Below, one piece after another: positions 53,159 through 61,587 of a DNA stretch of 64,000 nucleotides. Positions within the stretch are counted from its first letter, which is position 1, and every line of letters starts with the position of its first letter. The stretch is taken from positions 50,799-114,798 of the forward strand of contig CP031591.1 in assembly GCA_003217735.2 (NCBI GenBank), written 5' to 3'. The DNA is from Marinibacterium anthonyi (GTDB taxonomy: Bacteria; Pseudomonadota; Alphaproteobacteria; Rhodobacterales; Rhodobacteraceae). The notes beneath the pieces were generated by a model. It was not told the origin of the DNA and ran no database searches. It saw nothing but the letters and a program-made list of their open reading frames with translations. A program made the translations under genes and the position numbers.

Positions 53159-54183
53159 TGAGCATCGTCAGCTGGATGGTCGGAACTGCCGACGGCTTCC
53201 TTGCCGATGCGGCCGAGTCCCAGTTCGGGGCTGTGGCGAGCAATACCGGCACGATCGTCCTGCTGATGGTCACACTCTCGCTGATCGGCGTCTGCATCAA
53301 CATGGCCTTCCAGTTCCGCAGCATGGATGGGGCCAGCTTCTTCTGGTACCTGGTCAAACTGATGTTGATAGGGCTCTTTGCCTTTAATTGGGCCAACTTC
53401 AACGCGGTCGCCAACGCCGTGATCGGCGGACTCGACTATGTCGCCGGGGCCCTGATCTCCTCGGTCGGCGGCGGCGGAGCAGGGGCCACCTACTTCGCGG
53501 CCGAATTCGATGATCTCATCACGGAGTTCAGCCAATACCTGAACGCGATTGGCAACAACCTGAACTGGATGACTGGCGCGATCCTCGGCGGCATCGGCCT
53601 CGTGCTCTTGAGCCTCCTTGGCTTCATGACCGGCATCGTCCTCATCTTCGCCAAGATGATGCTGACCCTGATGCTCGGTCTTGCGCCGATCATGATCGCC
53701 CTGTCGCTCTTCGATGCGACCAAAGATTTCTTCCACAGATGGGTCTCGACGACGATCAGCTACGCCTTCTACCCCATCGTCATCGCCGCCATGTTCTCGA
53801 CCGTCGTCGGCATGGCGAACTCACTGCTGGCGCAGCTCGGCGATCCGAATTCGGCTACCAATATCGGCTCGCTGGTGCCGTTCTTCGTGATGGTGTTTCT
53901 AGCGAAGGGGTTCGTCGCGGCAACGCCCCTGATCGTGCGAGGTATTTCGGGGAACTTGATGGTCGCTGCGGCACCCGCGGTGGTCGCGGAATCGACCGGG
54001 ATCATGCGGGGGATCTTCAATACCGACGGCGTCAAGGGCCGGGCGAGGATCGGTGCACTCACGACAGGTGAAGTGATTGGGCGGGGGACAATGCAGGCAC
54101 CCGCCGCTGTACGGGGTGCTGCCGCTACGGCAAGCGCGCAGGTGGTCAGGATGGCTGAGAGGGCGAAGCGGTTGGGTCGGTGA
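53158..54183 (+). CDS. virB6: VirB6/TrbL-family polytopic channel protein
   Basis: This 341-residue inner-membrane protein has about six helices. They include FFWYLVKLMLIGLFAFNWAN and FAKMMLTLMLGLAPIMIALS, then LFDATKDFFHRW and a Pro/Ala-rich cytoplasmic tail. This is the TrbL/VirB6 pattern. It closes the operon; no virD4 or relaxase gene follows. Confidence 0.9.
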   Translation: MSIVSWMVGTADGFLADAAESQFGAVASNTGTIVLLMVTLSLIGVCINMAFQFRSMDGASFFWYLVKLMLIGLFAFNWANFNAVANAVIGGLDYVAGALISSVGGGGAGATYFAAEFDDLITEFSQYLNAIGNNLNWMTGAILGGIGLVLLSLLGFMTGIVLIFAKMMLTLMLGLAPIMIALSLFDATKDFFHRWVSTTISYAFYPIVIAAMFSTVVGMANSLLAQLGDPNSATNIGSLVPFFVMVFLAKGFVAATPLIVRGISGNLMVAAAPAVVAESTGIMRGIFNTDGVKGRARIGALTTGEVIGRGTMQAPAAVRGAAATASAQVVRMAERAKRLGR

Positions 54184-54444
54184 AACCTAATGCGCCGCCG
54201 CCATGATGCCTTTTCGTTGATGCGAAGGGCGGGGAGCGGTCGTTCGCTGCGGCTTGAACCAATGTCGGCATTGTTGAGCCTCTCACGCCGAGGGGGGCGA
54301 CGCGCTCGGTCAGATCCTTCGCCAGATCGCGACCGTGCCGGCGCGTCCACACCAACACGTTCATTTCTTTACGACCAATGCCGGATGTCTACCTCGCCAA
54401 GATCGTGTTAAATTGACGCTGGAACCACGAGGAGGAGCGGGGTT
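54184..54444. other. Gene-free stretch after the T4SS operon
   Basis: No supported gene. A 72-residue minus-strand frame (54364-54146) has a protein-like beginning (VLVWTRRHGRDLAKDLTERV) but runs into the virB6 gene and lacks a site; it may be a remnant. No clear terminator for the operon is seen. Confidence 0.35.
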
Positions 54445-55467
54445 TTGCTGGAACATGCGCTTGTTCTGGATTCGTTGGGGGCACCGATCCGGCACCAGCA
54501 GAAGACCCATTCGGCTGATTGGGACGAGGTGGAGGATTTTTGCCGGTCGGTCTACATGCGGTATCGCGTGCGGCCATTGGATCGCCTTTCCCGGCCCGAT
54601 GCGACCATGATCTCGGCCAAGGCGGGCTGTGTGACTATGACCCGGTTTGCGTATGGCACGGGTATCCACCTTGACCGGTTCGACCCTGAGGCTGGAAACA
54701 TCCTCGTCCTGAACACCCTCCGCGGGGCGTTGGATCACCAGACCGATTGCGGGTCTGTCGACACCGGCGCCGGGGAAAGTTTCGTCGTCGATTGTTCCCG
54801 CGCCGAATACTGGCTTGAGGGGGATCCCGACCATATGCAGCTGAACCTCACGATCCCGCATCAGGCGATGGCGGATACGGCCGAACGGTGGTTCGGGTTT
54901 GTCCCCGATGACCGGCTATGGACCAGCCGCGTCAAGATCGGTGGCCCGAACTCGGCCTGGCCCGCGCTGCTCGACTATGCCACCCGTGCTCTGACGCACG
55001 CGGGCGAGGTTTCTGCGGACGCGGTGCTGGCGCGGCATATCGAAGAGATGCTCTGCGTCGAACTGCTGCGTCAATGGGCGTCGGCGGCGGGGATGAGCCT
55101 TGAAACGGGCGCACGCTGTGCAGCCCCTGCCTATGTTCGCGCGGCCGAGGAGATCATGGAAGCCGAAGCGCGCGAGGCACCATCCATCGGCGATGTGGCC
55201 GAGCGTGTCGGCGTGTCCGCGCGGACGCTCTCCGGTGGATTTCACAAGTTCAGGGGCATTTCGCCCAGGGCGTTTCTCGTGGCGCGGCGGCTCGAGGGCT
55301 TTCGCCGGGACCTCGAAACGAAGCCACAGGATGTGACCGTCACCACGATCGCGTCCGACTGGGGCTTTTCGAACTTCGGTGCCCTGGCCGGCCGCTATCG
55401 CGACAGGTTCGGAGTAACGCCGTCGCAGACGCGTAGCCGATCGGTGCGACGCGTCCGCCAGCACTGA
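54445..55467 (+). CDS. AraC-family transcriptional regulator
   Basis: This 340-residue regulator is started by TTG, with gaggaggagcgg at the right distance and no usable ATG nearby. The N-terminal cupin-like effector domain (about 1-190) is of the AraC-binding-domain type. The C-terminal two-helix HTH domain includes GDVAERVGVSARTLSGGFHK and ASDWGFSNFGALAGRYRDRF. It is 96 bases upstream of the serine-hydrolase gene, which is its likely target. Confidence 0.88.
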   Translation: MLEHALVLDSLGAPIRHQQKTHSADWDEVEDFCRSVYMRYRVRPLDRLSRPDATMISAKAGCVTMTRFAYGTGIHLDRFDPEAGNILVLNTLRGALDHQTDCGSVDTGAGESFVVDCSRAEYWLEGDPDHMQLNLTIPHQAMADTAERWFGFVPDDRLWTSRVKIGGPNSAWPALLDYATRALTHAGEVSADAVLARHIEEMLCVELLRQWASAAGMSLETGARCAAPAYVRAAEEIMEAEAREAPSIGDVAERVGVSARTLSGGFHKFRGISPRAFLVARRLEGFRRDLETKPQDVTVTTIASDWGFSNFGALAGRYRDRFGVTPSQTRSRSVRRVRQH

Positions 55468-55563
55468 CTTTGCTTCCGAAACCGGACAGGCCTTGCCGGT
55501 CGCGGACAGCGCGCCCACCCGATGATCCGCATCCTTCCCTGCACGTCTTCAAGGGAGGAACCA

Positions 55564-56763
55564 ATGAAGGACATCAACTCAAACGATCTGAAAGCCCGGT
55601 GTGACGCCGTTCTGAACGGGCTGGTCACCGGTCCGTCGCGCGTGCCGGGTGTCGTCGCAATGGCGACGGACCGCAATGCCGACATCTATTCCGGCGCGGC
55701 CGGTGAGCGGCGGCTGGACGGGGACGCGATGACCGAAGATACCGTCTTCGCCATCTTCTCAACCACCAAGGCCATCGCGGGCACCACCGCCCTGCAATGT
55801 GTCGAGGAGGGTCTGCTGGACCTCGATGCGCCTGCCAAGGACTACGCCCCGGCCATCGGCAACCTTCAGGTGATCGACGGGTTCGACGCGGACGGCACCC
55901 CCCGACTGCGCGCGCCGAAAAGCGATGTCACGACGCGCCAGTTGCTTCTGCACACGGCCGGTTTCGGCTATGATTTCTTCAATGAGGTCTACAAGCGCCT
56001 CGCCGAAGAGCAGGGTCAGCCCTCCGTCGTTACCGGAAGCCGCGCCTGTATCGAAACGCCGCTGCTGTTCGATCCGGGCACGAAGTGGGAATACGGCACG
56101 AATATCGACTGGGTCGGGCAGGTTGTCGAAGGCATCCGCGGCAAACGCCTGGGCGAGGTCATGCAGGACCGGATCTTTGACCAGCTTGGTATGAAGGACA
56201 TTGCCTTCACCCGGACCCCCGGCATGAAAGAGCGGACCGCGACGATCCACGCCAGGGGCGAAGATGGTGGGTTGGTCCCGATGGACGACTTCGCGCTGCC
56301 CGATGAGCCGGAGGTTCACATGGGCGGCCATGGGCTCTACGCAACCGTGCCGGAATACATGAAGTTCATCCGCATGTGGTTGAACTACGGTGCCGGTCCC
56401 AACGGACAGGTCCTGAAACCCGAAACCGTCGAATGGGCCGTCCAAGGCGCGCTTGTCCCGCCGCAGAAGGTCACGATGCTTCCGGGTGTCATCCCGTCGC
56501 TGTCGAATGATGCAGAGTTCTTTCCAGGCATGTCCAAGGACTGGTCCTACACCTTCATGGTCAACACTGAAGACGCGCCGACCGGTCGCCCGGCCGGTGC
56601 CATCGGTTGGGCCGGTCTGGCAAACAGCTACTATTGGATAGATCGTAAGAACGGGATCGGCGGCTACTGGGCAACGCAGATCCTGCCGTTCGCGGATGGT
56701 GTCTCTTTCCCCGGCTACATGGATTTCGAGAGCGCGGTCTACGCGGCCCTCTCGGGGCAATAA
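55564..56763 (+). CDS. Serine hydrolase of the beta-lactamase class C / EstB group
   Basis: This 399-residue enzyme has no signal peptide. The nucleophile motif is S-x-x-K in [10 protein letters not shown], the Tyr motif is YGTNIDW (Y-x-N type), and a GAIGWAG segment sits where the third motif lies. This suits esterases and lactone or amide hydrolases of the EstB type more than resistance enzymes. The ATG at 55564 follows aagggaggaacc; an earlier start at 55522 lacks a site. It is paired with the AraC regulator. Confidence 0.85.
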   Translation: MKDINSNDLKARCDAVLNGLVTGPSRVPGVVAMATDRNADIYSGAAGERRLDGDAMTEDTVFAIFSTTKAIAGTTALQCVEEGLLDLDAPAKDYAPAIGNLQVIDGFDADGTPRLRAPKSDVTTRQLLLHTAGFGYDFFNEVYKRLAEEQGQPSVVTGSRACIETPLLFDPGTKWEYGTNIDWVGQVVEGIRGKRLGEVMQDRIFDQLGMKDIAFTRTPGMKERTATIHARGEDGGLVPMDDFALPDEPEVHMGGHGLYATVPEYMKFIRMWLNYGAGPNGQVLKPETVEWAVQGALVPPQKVTMLPGVIPSLSNDAEFFPGMSKDWSYTFMVNTEDAPTGRPAGAIGWAGLANSYYWIDRKNGIGGYWATQILPFADGVSFPGYMDFESAVYAALSGQ

Positions 56764-56786
56764 CGGCATTTTCCTGCTAAGCTGAA

Positions 56787-56812
56787 GGACGGGGCGCTTG
56801 CGCGCCCCGTCC
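56787..56812 (+). terminator. Terminator-like hairpin after the serine hydrolase
   Basis: ggacggggcgc (56787-56797) and gcgccccgtcc (56802-56812) form an 11-bp GC stem with loop ttgc. It is 23 bases after the stop codon. A T-run (tttt) appears only about 10 bases later, so termination may be Rho-assisted or delayed. Confidence 0.7.
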
Positions 56813-56881
56813 GACTTGCCGGTTTTCTCGCCTTAGATAAGTTATGTTTCAAAGAAGCCATTGGACGAGTTTGGACCGAAC

Positions 56882-57103
56882 GTCCTGTGTGGATGGCTCT
56901 CGCATAGCAAGGCTTAAATGATCTTATGTACCTTTTCAGAAGCGGTCTTGTGTCCGGCCTGTTGACGCGGTCATTGCCGCTGGCCCTGATGGGATCCGAA
57001 GATCAGGTTCCTATCTGCTTCGCGGGCAATGGCGCCCGGGACATTCGTCGGAGCGTCCTGATCGTTGCGGCTGAATGGCACACCATCACATCGTTGGTCT
57101 TGC
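56882..57103 (-). mobile_element. IS110-type 3' tail, diverged remnant
   Basis: Read on the minus strand from 57103, the sequence gcaagaccaacgatgtgatgg to gagccatccacacaggac follows the non-coding IS110 tail at 331-554 along its length but is clearly diverged. No transposase coding part remains. It abuts copy B of the 239-bp element. An IS110 5' part abuts copy A, which fits the inversion model if the two tails come from different copies. Confidence 0.65.
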
Positions 57104-57342
57104 TGTCGCGTAGCCCTTAATTTCGAGACATGGCGCGTTGAGCGCCGAATTTTACCCTTAAATGCGAGATTCCAGCGCCTTCGAGTGGAGTTTCCTCGTC
57201 TTTCCGCAGGGTCTTTGGTCGAACCCTGTCTCAGATTTATGGGCAAAATTCCGGAATTAAAAGCAAAATCTCATATTTAAGGGCAAAGCACAGCCATTGA
57301 TTTCGTTGAATTTCCCATCTCACAATTAAGGGCTAAGCGACA
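57104..57342 (-). mobile_element. 239-bp miniature inverted-repeat element, copy B (inverted)
   Basis: The reverse complement of this block appears identical over all 239 bases to copy A at 7621-7859. Its left neighbour is an IS110 tail and its right neighbour, on the minus strand, is the N-terminal half of the IS5 transposase whose other half adjoins copy A. Two identical inverted copies about 49.2 kb apart are a ready substrate for homologous inversion. Confidence 0.88.
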
Positions 57343-57896
57343 ACGGCCCGGATATCCGAGGTGGCGATATCCATCGCCAGATGCACCTTGCGCCATTGGC
57401 GGCGGCCCTGAACGCCATGCTTGCGGGCCTGCCATTCGCCGTCGCCAAGAAACTTGATGCCGGTGCTGTCCACCAGAAGATTCAGCGGCCCTTCGGCACG
57501 GCGATAGGGGATCTGCACCTTGAGGGTCTTCTGTCTGCGGCACAGCGTCGAGTAGTCCGGAACGGGCCAGTCTAGCCCTGCCAGGCGCAGGAGGCTCGCG
57601 ACCATTCCGGCTGTCTGCCTGAGCGGTAGCTTGAACAGAACCTTGAGCGACAGGCAAAACTGGATCGCGGCATTCGAAAAGACCGGCGGGCGCCCTGGGC
57701 GTCCCTCATGCGGCGCGTGCCAGGTCATCTCCTTGTCCAGCCAGATCAGCAGCGATCCGCGCTTCCTGAGCGCATCGTTGTAGCTGGACCAGTTCGTCGT
57801 GCGGTAGCGGGCGGGCTTGGGCTTGCTCATGCAGATCGTCTAACCGCATGGATTCCCGATGTGAATCCTTCACCGACTGAGTTCTGCAACAACGCC
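57343..57896 (-). pseudogene. IS5-family transposase, N-terminal half (other half at 7860-8363)
   Basis: On the minus strand the transposase starts at 57830 and reads 162 codons. They include LIWLDKEMTWHAPHEGRPG, LLVDSTGIKFLGDG (first catalytic Asp) and WRKVHLAMDIATSDIRAV, ending at the target duplication gccgt (57347-57343). The element end at 57896 (ggcgttgttgcagaact on the minus strand) matches the inverted end at 8363. The frame continues exactly into 7865 onward on the plus strand. Confidence 0.9.
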
Positions 57897-57949
57897 GATC
57901 GGGTGCCACAACTCTGGCCAGAACGTATTCAGTCAGGGCTGTTCTGGGA

Positions 57950-58519
57950 TCAAAGCAGGTCGGCGAATTGCTCCAGGTCGGCAACCGTGGCGACCAACCC
58001 CTGCTGTGTCAGGATCGCGAGATACTCGTCGACGCTTTTGAGCGGATTCTTGAGGCGCGCGCGAACTTTCCGCAGCGCGGAACAGACCAGACCGGGCGCG
58101 AGAGACAGTTGGTTCCGGAAAAAGTCGTCAGGGTGTTGGGTCTCGATGCCAAAGGGCGCAAGTGCCGCTGGTGGGAAGTCCTTCAGGTTCTGCGTGACGA
58201 TCGCGTCACAGCGCCCAACGATTGCCGCCGCCAGAACGTGCCGATCGTCAGGGTCCGGCAGTGTTAGGGCCGGCACCAATGCCTCGTAGCCGGTGACCAG
58301 ACAGTCGCGTGTGGCCCTGTCCATCAAGTCGCGAGTTCGTTCCAGCGCGGCGCGCTCCCGATGAGGTTCATTGCGCAGAAGCGCATCAATCCACTCCCGA
58401 TGGATATCGGCCGTCCACTTGGCCTTGAAAAGATCTGTGACCGCCAACTGCATCAGTGCATCGCGCATCGGCGCGGGATAAAGGACGTTCGCATCGAACA
58501 GGACCGTGTACTGGCTCAT
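57950..58519 (-). CDS. PIN-domain toxin
   Basis: This 189-residue putative ribonuclease has PIN acidic residues in VLFDANVLYPAP and PDPDDRHVLAAAIVGRCD, and the VTQNLKDFP strand. At 189 residues it is longer than VapC toxins and matches the PIN_3/PIN_26-like group. Its start overlaps the upstream antitoxin gene by 4 bases (ATGA). Confidence 0.85.
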   Translation of the reverse strand: MSQYTVLFDANVLYPAPMRDALMQLAVTDLFKAKWTADIHREWIDALLRNEPHRERAALERTRDLMDRATRDCLVTGYEALVPALTLPDPDDRHVLAAAIVGRCDAIVTQNLKDFPPAALAPFGIETQHPDDFFRNQLSLAPGLVCSALRKVRARLKNPLKSVDEYLAILTQQGLVATVADLEQFADLL

Positions 58520-58980
58520 TTCGAGCGGTAGCCCATGTCCTGCTCTTGAGCGTCGGCGGCCAGTTGATCGAGCGCAGCTTCACGCTCGGTATCGATCGCG
58601 GCCTTGTAGGACATCACGTCTTCCATGCGGACGCGGCGATGCTTGCCGACCTTCCGATGCGGTATGGCACCATCCTCGAGCAGCTTGATCAGGAACGGAC
58701 GCGAGACGTTCAGAACCTCAGCGGCCTGTACGGTCGAGAGTTCGGCGTTCTCGGGGATGATGGTGACCCCCCGCCCCGCTGCCATCGCCTCGAGGATCTC
58801 CATGAGCAGCGATACGGCGCCCGCAGGAAGCTCGATCGGCTCCATCTGCTCGGAGTCCGTCACACGAAGTTTCAACGGCGCGCGCGCCTGGGCGAAGCGT
58901 GACAATGCCTGGCCAGAGACGCGCGCAATCGCTGCGTCCTGCGGCGTGGGCGGAAGATGTCGGTGTGCCAGCATGTTCAT
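58516..58980 (-). CDS. HTH/excisionase-domain antitoxin of the PIN pair
   Basis: This 154-residue protein has an excisionase-like winged helix, AELSTVQAAEVLNVSRPFLI then GAIPHRKVGKHRRVRMEDV. The C-terminal helix binds the PIN protein by analogy. A direct promoter lies beyond 58980 in an AT-rich stretch with the short dyad ttgcacttatttcat near 59020-59035. Antitoxin-first order and the 4-base overlap mark a two-gene TA operon. Confidence 0.82.
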   Translation of the reverse strand: MNMLAHRHLPPTPQDAAIARVSGQALSRFAQARAPLKLRVTDSEQMEPIELPAGAVSLLMEILEAMAAGRGVTIIPENAELSTVQAAEVLNVSRPFLIKLLEDGAIPHRKVGKHRRVRMEDVMSYKAAIDTEREAALDQLAADAQEQDMGYRSK

Positions 58981-59129
58981 GGTGGTCTCCTCTCCGGTTT
59001 CTGTTCTCTACCACCATATATGAAATAAGTGCAACAAATGCATTAAGTGTTGGTGAGTTTCTGCGCGCCCTGCCGCGTGCTCGCGGTTATCGCTGCTGTC
59101 GAGTGAGCGGGTGAGACCCACGCTAACCT

Positions 59130-60197
59130 TCAGTTTGTCGCCTTCCACATCCTGAACCGCCCCTGTCCTGTCACCTCGCGGATCAGACCCCGCTCTTGCA
59201 TCCATGCAAGGTTGCGCTGAACAGCGGCGCGACTGGCACTCGTCAGGGCCTGGGCCATTGGCGCAGAGACGAGCGGCCATTCGGTCAGCACTGCGCGCAA
59301 GGCCGGCGGCGTCCTGCCCGAGAGCAATGTCATTTCGGCTTCCGCCCGCGCCGACCATGCCTCGATATCGTCAAGGTGCCACACCGCGGTCAGGCACGCG
59401 GCTTCCATCCCGTATAGCCAGCGTTCCAGACGTTCGAACGGTGAACCACCGGCTCGTAGTCCCCCTGCCCCGCCCATGGCCAGAGGCGTGAAGACTGCGC
59501 CTCTTCCATCGCTGGCCGCGATCCGCGCAGCTGCGACAATCGCTTCCATACGGTCGTCGTGCTGCCCGAGCCCCGCGAGGCGCCAGAGGTGAAAGCCCGC
59601 GCAAGCGCGAGTGATCGGGTGCAGGTCCGTGGCCTGCCCCATCAGATCCAGCCAACCGCTCGCGCGATCCACGAACGGCTCGGTCTCATCACTGATGTTC
59701 TCGGGGTCGCGACGGTCGAGGAAGGCGGAAAGGTCCTGCTCCGGTCCCGGTCCACCCGTCAGTCGCCGAATCGCCCATCCGACTCGCGCCAGCGCCGCCG
59801 TGTCGTCCTGGACACCGGACAGGCGCAGCGAGATCCAGAGCGCCAGCCGGTCTTGGCTGATGCGGTCACCTGTGTGCCAGCTCAAATCTGCGGCCTCCAT
59901 CAGCGCAAGCCGATGCCGCCATCCTTCCGGTCCGCGCTTCAACCGGTCGTCCAGCGCGCCGACGCGACCGGCCACACGGGCAAGACGCGCGGCCTGCCCG
60001 CCCTCTGCCTTCCGCCATTCGTCGAGGACCTCGGTTTCACGCGGTTCGGCCCGTGGTCCCGGCGGCAAATAGTCCGGCTCGTCGTCCATCGGACCGGGCA
60101 GAAACCACAGGTCGTCCTCAGACGCCTGTTCGACCTCCTCAGCATAAATGCCGAGCGCGTCGGATTCATCATACAATGCGGGGGTTCCAGGCCTCAT
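59130..60197 (-). CDS. Plasmid DNA-binding-like protein (DUF1612/RHE_PE00001-like)
   Basis: This 355-residue protein has an acidic N-terminus, a central helical region with RVGALDDRLKRGPEGWRHRL and DRLALWISLRLSGVQDDTAA, and a C-terminal winged helix (LVSAPMAQALTSASRAAVQR, then ERGLIREVTGQGRFRMW). The pattern suits the plasmid-borne RHE_PE00001 / DUF1612 group, whose role is unknown. It is divergent from the resolvase. A regulatory role in replicon or transfer functions is a guess. Confidence 0.6.
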   Translation of the reverse strand: MRPGTPALYDESDALGIYAEEVEQASEDDLWFLPGPMDDEPDYLPPGPRAEPRETEVLDEWRKAEGGQAARLARVAGRVGALDDRLKRGPEGWRHRLALMEAADLSWHTGDRISQDRLALWISLRLSGVQDDTAALARVGWAIRRLTGGPGPEQDLSAFLDRRDPENISDETEPFVDRASGWLDLMGQATDLHPITRACAGFHLWRLAGLGQHDDRMEAIVAAARIAASDGRGAVFTPLAMGGAGGLRAGGSPFERLERWLYGMEAACLTAVWHLDDIEAWSARAEAEMTLLSGRTPPALRAVLTEWPLVSAPMAQALTSASRAAVQRNLAWMQERGLIREVTGQGRFRMWKATN

Positions 60198-60375
60198 ATG
60201 CGCAAAATACAGCTATTTTGAGCTTTACCCAAGGGTTTTATCAGAGTGCGTTTGTACACCTTACATAGCACGCGCGCGCGATGGTCCGCGAGACCTCCCT
60301 GATCGCGCTCTGCGTATGGAAACCAAGGGCTTTCTGATGAACAGCGCCACAGAGCGCGCCCTTGCATTCATTTAC

Positions 60376-60387
60376 AAACGGTCGTTT
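60376..60387. promoter_or_regulatory. Short dyad upstream of the resolvase
   Basis: AAACG-GT-CGTTT lies 25 bases before the resolvase start in the AT-rich divergent region 60198-60411. It could be an operator or part of a res site for the resolvase. No second subsite could be defined by eye. Confidence 0.4.
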
Positions 60388-60411
60388 ATTAGCGATAGAT
60401 AGAACTGCAAA

Positions 60412-61305
60412 ATGACTGTTTTGATGCCCCTGATAGGTTACGCTCGGGTCTCGACCGAGGATCAGACCCCCCTGCCCCAGACGCAGGCCCTGAAATCCGC
60501 GGGCTGCGCCGAGATCCATGAAGAACAGGCCTCGGGCGGCAATCGTGCGCGGCCGGTGCTGGCGCGGGTGTTGGAGCGCATCGGCAAGAGCGACACGCTG
60601 GTGGTCGTGCGGATTGACCGCCTCGCGCGATCCCTGTCGCATCTGCTGGAGGTGATCGAGCGGCTGGAGGCCAAGGGCGCGTTCTTTCGTTCCATTCAGG
60701 ACCCCATCGACACCGGATCCCCGCAGGGCAAGTTCACGTTGCAAGTGCTGGGGGCTGCGGCCGAGTTCGAACGCGCCCTGATCCGGGAACGCACCAAGGC
60801 CGGCCTCGCCAGCGCGCGCACAAAGGGCCGCGTGGGCGGGAACCCTGGGCTGCGTGCCAAAGACCCTGCCGCTCTTCGCAAAGTGCGGCTGGCGCGACAG
60901 GACGGCTACATGGAGCGTTTGAACGAGACGGCACAAGATTGGGTGCCCCATGTGCGCCGGTTGCGACCCGACTTGGCCTGGGAAGACGTGGTGCGCATCA
61001 TCAACGGCCCATTGCCCGAGGCGCGTCGCTGGACCCAAAGCCGTCTCTTGCGCGCTGTGAAGGCCTACGTTCGCGACGGCTTCCTGCCTACCGAGGTGCT
61101 GGCCCGCGCCGGGCGCCGCGAAACGGACGACCGCCTGCCCGCCATCGTCGCCGCCATCAAGGGCGCGGACCCCGACATCACGCTTCAAGCGATCTGTGAA
61201 CGGCTGGAATCTATGCGCGAACGCACGCCTCGTGGCAGAACAAGATGGCAGCCATCATCGGTCAAGATGCTGTTGGAGCGAGCCGAGAATCTGGGAATGA
61301 TTTAA
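60412..61305 (+). CDS. Resolvase/invertase-type serine recombinase
   Basis: This 297-residue recombinase has catalytic Ser in GYARVSTEDQTPL, the DRLARS motif and EFERALIRERTKAGLASAR leading into the E-helix. The C-terminal extension of about 110 residues after the resolvase core is longer than in Tn3 resolvases. That is common in plasmid-encoded multimer resolvases next to rep genes. It is transcribed toward repA, 282 bases away. It likely resolves plasmid dimers. Confidence 0.85.
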   Translation: MTVLMPLIGYARVSTEDQTPLPQTQALKSAGCAEIHEEQASGGNRARPVLARVLERIGKSDTLVVVRIDRLARSLSHLLEVIERLEAKGAFFRSIQDPIDTGSPQGKFTLQVLGAAAEFERALIRERTKAGLASARTKGRVGGNPGLRAKDPAALRKVRLARQDGYMERLNETAQDWVPHVRRLRPDLAWEDVVRIINGPLPEARRWTQSRLLRAVKAYVRDGFLPTEVLARAGRRETDDRLPAIVAAIKGADPDITLQAICERLESMRERTPRGRTRWQPSSVKMLLERAENLGMI

Positions 61306-61587
61306 GAGACTCAGATTCGTTCTTTGGAAGCAAAACCGCCTATGTGAATCGGGTACATCTTGCGTTTAAGAGATGACAGCGACACAATCACTTGACGCGC
61401 TGGATCCGAGAAATAAGATAAGTCATTGTAAATAAATGATTTCATCGGGTACCGGCCCACCATTTGAAAAAATCCTTGCCTGTCAAACGCTTTCCTGACA
61501 TTTTTGCGGAAGAACGCTAACCATCAGTTTCCGGCGGTTTTGCGTTCCTTCTCAAGATAGACCCGGAAGACGGGCGGCGGGACGGGC
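61306..61587 (+). other. AT-richer region upstream of repA
   Basis: 282 bases, noticeably lower in GC than the surroundings, between the resolvase and repA. It must contain the repAB promoter and may contain partition sites. Palindromic gggtaccggcccacc near 61447 and runs such as taaataaatgattt are visible. I could not identify a canonical 16-bp parS. Confidence 0.45.

Noticed and set aside
40575..54183. A complete conjugation system
   Set aside because: The virB-type mating-pair genes are present, but no relaxase, coupling protein (virD4/traG) or oriT could be recognised inside the window.
56840..56860. cttagataagttatg as a sixth MarR operator
   Set aside because: It shares TTAGATA but lacks the CTAA arm (TTAG-ATAA-GTTA) and lies downstream of a gene, not at a promoter.
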